A stretch of DNA of 38,817 bases, taken from positions 1-38,817 of the forward strand of contig CAZUDB010000032.1 in NCBI GenBank assembly GCA_964619055.1, in the 5' to 3' direction. Both the position numbers and the translations under genes were made by a program. How positions within the stretch are numbered: the first letter of the stretch is position 1; every line of letters begins with the position of its first letter. Shown piece by piece: positions 33,267-38,817 of this stretch. This DNA comes from CAYVUM01 sp964619055. GTDB lineage: Bacteria > Pseudomonadota > Alphaproteobacteria > Rhodospirillales > Defluviicoccaceae. Under the pieces are notes generated by a model. The model saw only the letters and a list, made by a program, of their open reading frames with translations. It searched no databases and was not told where the DNA came from.

Positions 33267-33468
33267 CCGATAGGGCCCATGGTCCTCATGTCGTCAAGAG
33301 CAGATAAAAGAGTCAGGATGCTCAAAGATAGCTTGGAATAAAGGGTGCAACTTCGCGATTGCCGACAACTGTTTTTTACGGGATAGCTTCCTTTCGACCG
33401 GCCGCTTCCGAAGCAAGGCACGACTGGGACGCAGTTACCGCCCCTTGCCCGTGACGTGCGGACGCCGG

Positions 33469-34461
33469 TTACGCTTGACGGCCGAGAGAGTCGAGGCCAT
33501 CCCAAGCCGCGCCATGGAGGCCAGCTTTCGGATCCATGATAATGTGAACGGGGATTTGCTCCAGCAACTCTCGGAAGCGGCCTTTGGCACACATGGCGTC
33601 GCGAAAATCGGCCTCGCGCAGCCGCTCGACCATACGGGGCGGCAGGCCGCCTCCGAGGTAGACGCCGCCGGTGGCAAACACGTTCAAGGCCATGTTGCCG
33701 ACCTCACCGCCGAGGATGCGCACAAACAGATCAAGGGCCGCGACACAAATGGGCGTTCCCTGCTGAATGGCCGTATCCATGATCATCGGTGTGCGGTCGT
33801 TCACCGCGTCCAATTCGACTTTGAGCCAATCGGGCTCCGGATAGCGTCCGCTGGCGATCAGGAAGTCGTACAGGTTAGGGATGCCGCTGCCGGACGCGAC
33901 CCGCTCAACGCTGACATGGCCATGTCGGCGCTCCAGGAACGCCGCCAGATCCACCTGCTCCAAATTGCCCGGGGCGAAGGACGCGTGACCGCCTTCCGTG
34001 GGGCACACATGCCAGCGCTCGCCTGCGTGAATCAGGAACGCTTCACCGAGGCCCGTTCCCGGTGCGATCACCAGCTTAACGCCCGTCGGGTCGGCCACAC
34101 CCGGATGGACCGTGATCAGATTGTCCTCGGTAAGATGTGGCACGGCGGTGGCCGTGGCAGCCAGATCGTTAAGGATATGCACCCGCGGGATCTGAAACTG
34201 CTCGGCGATGGTGGCGGCATCGATGGTCCAGGGCAGGTTGGTGATTTTCGCGGAGCCCGCGATCACCGGTCCTGCAACACCGAAGGTGGCCGCATGTGGG
34301 CGGTGTTCGGTTTCATCGAGAAATGCCGAGATGATCTCTTCCAAGCTCTCGTACTCGCCCGAGGGATAGCGAATCTCGTGTGCTTCCTGCCAACGGGGTC
34401 CATTGAGCGGATAGAGGGCGAGGACGGTTTTGGTCCCTCCAATATCTCCGGCCAAGATCAT
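33469..34461 (-). CDS. glk: Glucokinase (Glk family)
   Basis: 330 aa, typical of the bacterial Glk family. LAGDIGGTKTVLALY (residues ~3-17) is the phosphate-1 site, FGVAGPVIAG and NDLAATATAVP (Asp as catalytic base) follow, then APGTGLGEAFL, PTEGGHASFAP, and GGVYLGGGLPPRM. It phosphorylates glucose with ATP to enter glycolysis or Entner-Doudoroff. GGAGGAAG precedes the ATG. It is followed by a ~200-base gap to the upstream-lying GT61 gene's start; no operon partner is evident. Confidence 0.94.
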   Translation of the reverse strand: MILAGDIGGTKTVLALYPLNGPRWQEAHEIRYPSGEYESLEEIISAFLDETEHRPHAATFGVAGPVIAGSAKITNLPWTIDAATIAEQFQIPRVHILNDLAATATAVPHLTEDNLITVHPGVADPTGVKLVIAPGTGLGEAFLIHAGERWHVCPTEGGHASFAPGNLEQVDLAAFLERRHGHVSVERVASGSGIPNLYDFLIASGRYPEPDWLKVELDAVNDRTPMIMDTAIQQGTPICVAALDLFVRILGGEVGNMALNVFATGGVYLGGGLPPRMVERLREADFRDAMCAKGRFRELLEQIPVHIIMDPKAGLHGAAWDGLDSLGRQA

Positions 34462-34937
34462 GATCGTTGCTTCCTCCGACGATGTTGGCGAGGCCCGACA
34501 GCCTCGCTCCGGTGCGGCGGTGTACCCAAAGAATGGATGGCCGCGGCACGTAACCTTATGTTTTTCCTACACATATGCCAAACGCCCGATGCATCCGAGT
34601 GCGTCTGCGCACAAGCGAAGACATACCCGAACCTGCCGGTCGGGGCGCAGCCATGTCATTGTTCCGACATGGTTAAGGCTAACGCTCGCAATACGCGATG
34701 TCTTTCTCATGGCACACCTTAAGGATGACGCTAAAACGCGGCCGTCAAAGCCCGAATGAGCGCGGCGAGATTGAGCGCCCACTTAACTGCACGGCGTAAC
34801 CCTATCACCACAACTGCGCGACCGCGACGCCAGCACTTTTTCCTGGCACATTGACCCGGTGCTTGGCGATCTTTGCAAGGCCTTCCAGTCGCCGGCCCGT
34901 TCGAGAGTAAGGCCAGCAAGAGCCGGGAGACGTGGTT
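34462..34937. other. Divergent intergenic region between glk and ldh
   Basis: 476 bases without a credible gene; short open frames on both strands lack family character. Two inverted repeats stand out: CGAGGC/GCCTCG at 34489-34506, close to the glk start, and CCATGTC/GACATGG at 34651-34672. They may be operators or short hairpins. No RNA element was recognised. Confidence 0.4.
34651..34672. promoter_or_regulatory. 7-bp inverted repeat, possible operator
   Basis: CCATGTC at 34651-34657 and GACATGG at 34666-34672 form a perfect inverted repeat with an eight-base AT-rich spacer, between two divergent sugar-metabolism genes. The size and symmetry fit a dimeric repressor site, but no regulator is adjacent. 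Confidence 0.3.
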
Positions 34938-35870
34938 ATGAAAGTGGGAGTTATCGGTGCCGGTCTGGTCGGCAGCGCAGCCGCCTATGCCATGGTGTTG
35001 CGCGGCGTTTGCAACGAGGTAGTCCTGGTCGATCTCAACGCCGCCTTGGCGGAGGCGCAGGCACGCGATATCAGTCACGCAATCCCCTTCGCCGAAGCCA
35101 CAATCGTGAGCGGCGGCGGTTACGATGCACTGGCGGGAGCGAGAATCGTGGTCCTGTCGGCGGGGGTCGGGCAAAAGCCGGGGGAAACCCGATTGCAGCT
35201 CTTGGAGCGCAATGCCGCCGTGTTTCGAACCATCATCGGCGACGTGCTGGCGGTTGTTCCCGATGCGATCCTGCTCGTGGCTTCCAACCCGGTCGATGTT
35301 ATGACGGACATTGCGACGCGCATCTCGGGCCTGCCGGCAAGCCGGGTCATTGGCTCTGGCACCATTCTGGACACGGCCCGGTTTCGCACCCTGGTGGCCG
35401 GCCACCTAGGTGTTACACCGCAGTCGATCCATGCCTTCGTGTTGGGGGAACATGGCGACAGCGAGGTCTTGGCCTGGTCCAACGCCACCGTCGGAACGGT
35501 GCCGCTGACATCGGCCGCTGCTCAGATGCGGGCCCCGATCACCAATTCCGTTAAGACCACCATCGACGACGGCGTGCGCAACGCCGCCTATCACATTATC
35601 GAGGGTAAGGGTGCCACTTACTTCGGTATCGGCGCGGGAATCGCACGCATGGTCGACGCCATCGGCGGCGACGATCGGGCGGTCCTTACGGTTTCAATCG
35701 TTACACCCGAGGTGTTGGGCGTGCACGATGTTGCACTGTCGGTGCCGCGGGTGATCGGCTCCGGCGGTGTCGTTGCGGATCTGATGCCGGAATTGGACCG
35801 GGGCGAACGCGACAGCCTGCGACAAAGCGCCGAAATTCTCAAATCGGCAGCCGAGTCCGTCATATTGTGA
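34938..35870 (+). CDS. ldh: L-lactate dehydrogenase
   Basis: 310 aa. The ATG at 34938 follows GGGAGA by seven bases; a GTG two codons earlier is less well placed. NAD site VGVIGAGLVGSA (residues 3-14). The loop reads SAGVGQKPGETR; Gln79 where malate dehydrogenases have Arg indicates lactate specificity. Catalytic set: D145 and R148 in LDTARFR, H172 in GEHGDSE. It interconverts pyruvate and lactate with NADH. Malate dehydrogenase is the main alternative and is made less likely by Gln79. Confidence 0.92.
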   Translation: MKVGVIGAGLVGSAAAYAMVLRGVCNEVVLVDLNAALAEAQARDISHAIPFAEATIVSGGGYDALAGARIVVLSAGVGQKPGETRLQLLERNAAVFRTIIGDVLAVVPDAILLVASNPVDVMTDIATRISGLPASRVIGSGTILDTARFRTLVAGHLGVTPQSIHAFVLGEHGDSEVLAWSNATVGTVPLTSAAAQMRAPITNSVKTTIDDGVRNAAYHIIEGKGATYFGIGAGIARMVDAIGGDDRAVLTVSIVTPEVLGVHDVALSVPRVIGSGGVVADLMPELDRGERDSLRQSAEILKSAAESVIL

Positions 35871-36096
35871 GGCCGTTCGGCCCAGAGAAGATATGAGCCC
35901 GAACGCGGTCAGGGCAGTCCGGGAGTCGTCTTGGGCTTCGCGTGGACTAGATTAGATCGTAAAACGAGTGTGTCATGGACGCGGCCGTGATCGCCGAACT
36001 TCCTGCGGGTCCGACCGCAGGCGTGACAAGACCCTGACACGACTGGCCAGCGGCGTCGGGGGTGGTGACCGACAACAAGGCCGAAGCAGGACCTGA

Positions 36097-36759
36097 TTGG
36101 ATCGACATCACGTGCGTCCACCCTTCACGCTCTGGCAACGCCTCGGGCGGCTGATCCACTACCGCCTCGTGGTTCCACTGCTGCGGAGCCAGCACCCGCC
36201 CGAGTTCACGGCGCGGGGCGTCGCCATCGGTGTGTTCTGGGCCTTTACGCCGCTGTTCGGTCTGCAGATGGGGCTGGTGGGCCTGACCTGGCTGGCCGCG
36301 CGCTTCAAGCCGCCCCTGACGTTCAATCTGATTGTGGCACTGGCGTGGACCTGGGTGACCAACGTCTTCACCATTCTGCCCACGTATTACGTGTTCTATA
36401 TCACTGGCAAGCTGATGCTGGGCAAGTTCGACAACATCAGCGGGTATGGCGCGTTTACAACGGCCTGGGAGGCGGCGCTCAAGTCCGACGGGTGGATCCA
36501 GCCCTTCTTGAACTACCTCGAAGTTGTGGCCACCGAACAGGGACTGCCGCTTGCCATCGGCTGGATCCCCTTTGCCATCGGCCTGGCCTGGCTGAGCTAC
36601 CGCTGGTCGTTGTCATACATGATCCGCCGCCGTCGTCAGCGCGCGGCGCGTATCGCCAAGAAGCGCGAGCGCCGTCTCGCCAAGCTGGCGACTCGCGCCG
36701 TGAAATGGCGTGGACGCGGGGACGAGCCGGCGCCGGACTACGACTCCTCTCCATCGTGA
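36097..36759 (+). CDS. DUF2062 membrane protein
   Basis: 220 aa if started at TTG 36097 (AGGA five bases upstream); GTG at 36112 gives 215 aa. The N-terminal part has HPPEFTARGVAIGVFWAFTPLFGLQMGLVGLTWLAARF and NLIVALAWTWVTNVFTILPTYYVFYITGKLML, the hallmark hydrophobic block of DUF2062. A second hydrophobic region lies near 145-175, and an Arg/Lys-rich cytoplasmic tail follows. The function is unknown. It is rightward, 226 bases after ldh, and convergent with gpt. Confidence 0.85.
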   Translation: MDRHHVRPPFTLWQRLGRLIHYRLVVPLLRSQHPPEFTARGVAIGVFWAFTPLFGLQMGLVGLTWLAARFKPPLTFNLIVALAWTWVTNVFTILPTYYVFYITGKLMLGKFDNISGYGAFTTAWEAALKSDGWIQPFLNYLEVVATEQGLPLAIGWIPFAIGLAWLSYRWSLSYMIRRRRQRAARIAKKRERRLAKLATRAVKWRGRGDEPAPDYDSSPS

Positions 36760-36779
36760 TCGGGCGGTAACGCCGAGCG

Positions 36780-37229
36780 TCACGTCAGGGCCGGGTCACG
36801 ATCCCAGGGGAAGTCGATCCAGATGTCGTTCGGGATCTCGCGAACGAAGGTGTGGACCAGCCCGCGCCCCGCGGGCTTGATGTACAGCGTCGCCAGGTGA
36901 GCGCCCGGCAACATGCGGAGCGCGGCCACGGCGGTTGCGCCGCTGTCCACGAGATCGTCGATGAGCAGCCAGCCGGAGCCGTCACCCACGTCGGCCGGCG
37001 CCGCTTTCAGAACCTGAAGCGCGCCCTTCTGCTCCCCATCATAGCTCGCCAGGCAAATGGTCTCGACGATGCGGATGTCCAGGATGCGAGCGACAATGGC
37101 GGCCGGCGCCAGTCCCCCTCGGCTCACCGCCAGCAAGCCACGCCACGGTCCCTTCGACTTCAGCAGTTGGGCCAGGTGCGAAGCATCGCGATGAATTTCA
37201 TGCCAGGGAACGGCGTGCAGTTGGCTCAT
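36780..37229 (-). CDS. gpt: Xanthine-guanine phosphoribosyltransferase
   Basis: 149 aa. It aligns by eye with E. coli Gpt throughout: WRGLLAVSRGGLAPAAIVARILDIR, ICLASYDGE, the PRPP-binding LLIDDLVDSGATAVAAL (residues ~88-104), ATLYIKPAGR and IPNDIWIDFPWD. It converts xanthine and guanine to XMP and GMP for purine salvage. It is leftward, with its end 20 bases from the DUF2062 stop and the lipoprotein gene 57 bases upstream. Confidence 0.93.
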   Translation of the reverse strand: MSQLHAVPWHEIHRDASHLAQLLKSKGPWRGLLAVSRGGLAPAAIVARILDIRIVETICLASYDGEQKGALQVLKAAPADVGDGSGWLLIDDLVDSGATAVAALRMLPGAHLATLYIKPAGRGLVHTFVREIPNDIWIDFPWDRDPALT

Positions 37230-37286
37230 GGGGTCCTCCCTGGCTGTTACTGCCGCGTTCTTTTTTCCCGGTGCGCCGCGGGCGGG

Positions 37287-38399
37287 TCAACGGACGAACA
37301 CCCGAACTTCCGGTGAGCTTGTCGCAGCACTGGCCGTTGTCCGGGTTTGCACCCGCGCGGGGGCAACGCCAAAGCCGATCAAGGCACGGCGCACGTCGTC
37401 GGCATGGCGACTGGCGCGGGCGCGGTCCAGATCGAGCGCATCGGGATCGCTGCCATCGGGGGCGACGGCAACCACATCGAACCGTGCGGCGGGATCACGG
37501 GATAGAACGGCGTCCACGGCGGCGCTTAACGGCTCTTCGTAGGCCACGCTTTCATCGGTGAATCGGATGGTGACGATGGCGCGGTCGGCGGCGCGGCCAA
37601 TCGACGCCGGAGCCACTCCAGCCGGTGCCGCGGCGAGATCCGCACCGTAAGTCTCGCCCCGAGCAATGCCGAATGCGAGCGCGGCAAGTGCCACGCGTTC
37701 GCTCGCCACGGCCCGCTGTTGGCGACGGATGTCGGCGTCGATCTCCGCCGCCAAACGATCGAGGGCGAGCGCAACCTGGCTGATCTCGGCCTCGATGATC
37801 GACAGCTGGCGACGGTCTTCGTCGATCGCATCCGGCAGCCTGGCCGTGGTACCGACATCGATTGCGAGACGGTCAGTGCCCACGATGTCAGCGTCCACCG
37901 CGTCGGCCAGCACCTCCAGCTCAACCGCCCGCTCGCCGAGGCGCATGAGGGCCGCGTCAGCGGTTTCGTACTGCGCCACCAAAGTCGGGTTGTCGGCCGC
38001 CGTGCCGACATGCAGGCGAGCCTCGATGGCGGCCTTGGTGCCGTGGTACTGGGCGGCATCGTTGACGATCTCGGTGCGAACGGTCGCGAGACGGTCGCCA
38101 TGGTCCATTGCCCGCTCGCGCAGCCGCTGCGCTCCGTTCCGCTGGTCAGTGACGCTGGCACTGATGGGGGAATCGCTCGGTGATCCCATCCGTTCCAGCC
38201 CACTGGCGGGCAGGACGACGGGCGATTCCTGGGGCACGATCGGCCCGACGATGACGGTTTGCGGCCGAACCTGATCGGCCGTCGGCCACAGCACGGTGCC
38301 CGAGCAACCGCCCAGGGGCAGAAGAGACGCTGCCGCCAGCACGGCGGCTGGACGTATCATGGCCGAGGCGAGAGGCCGCGTCAGTCTGGTTTTTGCCAT
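37287..38399 (-). CDS. Predicted lipoprotein with OmpA-like C-terminal domain
   Basis: 370 aa; ATG at 38399, with another at 38360. A lipobox LPLGGC (Cys 32) ends the signal peptide. The central ~180 residues are Ala/Glu/Arg-rich and probably coiled (RLGERAVELEVLADAVDAD, IIEAEISQVALALDRLAAEIDADIRRQQ). The end resembles an OmpA/MotB peptidoglycan-binding fold: AAVDAVLSRDPAARFDVVAVAP, RARASRHADDVRRALIGFGVAPARVQ and VRVFVR. A cell-envelope anchoring role is likely by analogy. Confidence 0.72.
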   Translation of the reverse strand: MAKTRLTRPLASAMIRPAAVLAAASLLPLGGCSGTVLWPTADQVRPQTVIVGPIVPQESPVVLPASGLERMGSPSDSPISASVTDQRNGAQRLRERAMDHGDRLATVRTEIVNDAAQYHGTKAAIEARLHVGTAADNPTLVAQYETADAALMRLGERAVELEVLADAVDADIVGTDRLAIDVGTTARLPDAIDEDRRQLSIIEAEISQVALALDRLAAEIDADIRRQQRAVASERVALAALAFGIARGETYGADLAAAPAGVAPASIGRAADRAIVTIRFTDESVAYEEPLSAAVDAVLSRDPAARFDVVAVAPDGSDPDALDLDRARASRHADDVRRALIGFGVAPARVQTRTTASAATSSPEVRVFVR

Positions 38400-38632
38400 G
38401 GGGCGTGCTCACTCGCCGATGCTGCGCCGTGGGGCGGGGTGCTGAAGGCCAGCAAGGCCGCGACCGGGCGCGGGAGAGACGACACAGCTTAGTGAGGCCC
38501 AAGTGGCCGAACAAGCTCGGTTTGAGCGGACGATGGCGGCTCAGCTCGTCGCACCGCGCCAACGCTTGCTTGCAGAGGCTCTGCGGCTGGGATAGGGTCT
38601 CGCTTCTGCACGTTTCCCCCCGCGTTGCGCCT

Positions 38633-38708
<76 letters not shown>

Positions 38709-38775
38709 CAAATCAATGACTTAGAAGAATTGGGCGCGTCGAGCAGGGTGGGGGCAACTGGCGGGGCAACAAGAT

Positions 38776-38792
38776 GTGGCATTGAGTGCCAC
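38776..38792 (+). terminator. Hairpin downstream of tRNA-Arg
   Basis: GTGGCA and TGCCAC form a perfect 6-bp stem with a TTGAG loop, 68 bases after the tRNA. It is followed by GTTTAAAA, only a short T stretch, so terminator function is uncertain; it could equally serve a gene from the right. Confidence 0.35.
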
Positions 38793-38817
38793 GTTTAAAA
38801 ATCGTTCCTCACCGCTC

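Overview
The window is GC-rich bacterial chromosome, most likely from an alphaproteobacterium near the Rhodospirillales. This is inferred from several things: the gene order hisB-DUF2628-hisH-hisA-hisF-hisE-HIT, an HslV with an N-terminal propeptide next to hslU, and a Rhizobium-style imp order in the type VI secretion cluster. No rRNA is present, so finer placement is not possible. A perfect 16-bp parS palindrome near 23.1 kb suggests the region lies on the origin-proximal side of the chromosome.

Layout. (1) 0-10.5 kb: one half of a type VI secretion system, with a leftward FHA-domain gene (impI-like) at the edge and a rightward operon tssA-tssB-tssC-second tssC (impD)-impE/tagJ-tssE-tssF-tssG. 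The membrane complex, ClpV, Hcp and VgrG are not in the window and probably lie to the left. (2) 10.7-17.9 kb, leftward: a DoxX-family membrane protein, a small exported Cys-containing protein, and a four-gene signalling module. That module is a single-domain response regulator, a membrane protein joining PAS, a degenerate kinase core and a DEDDh exonuclease, a small membrane protein, and an SLC5-STAC-histidine kinase (CrbS/CbrA type). (3) 18.1-21.0 kb, rightward: ettA, an FkbM-type methyltransferase, and a small Trypco1-like (CU044_2847 family) protein. (4) 21.0-22.7 kb, leftward: an AT-rich ATPase-TOPRIM (DUF4435-like) gene resembling a fused PARIS defence protein. It is split by a -1 frameshift at an A9-G run that contains the classic A-AAA-AAG slippery heptamer followed by a hairpin.

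(5) 23.1-24.3 kb: parS, an XRE-type regulator and a PEP-CTERM secreted protein. (6) 24.5-31.0 kb: hslVU leftward, then divergently a tightly coupled histidine operon (hisB, DUF2628, hisH, hisA, hisF, hisE) that runs on into HIT and GFA genes. (7) 31.0-34.5 kb, leftward: two small exported proteins, an AT-rich/GC-rich mosaic GT61 glycosyltransferase, and glucokinase. (8) 34.9-38.8 kb: L-lactate dehydrogenase and a DUF2062 membrane protein rightward, gpt (xanthine phosphoribosyltransferase) and an OmpA-like lipoprotein leftward, and a tRNA-Arg(ACG).

The strongest candidate for something unusual is the frameshifted ATPase-TOPRIM gene, followed by the pseudokinase-exonuclease signalling module. 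All family assignments come from reading motifs by eye; no database search was run.
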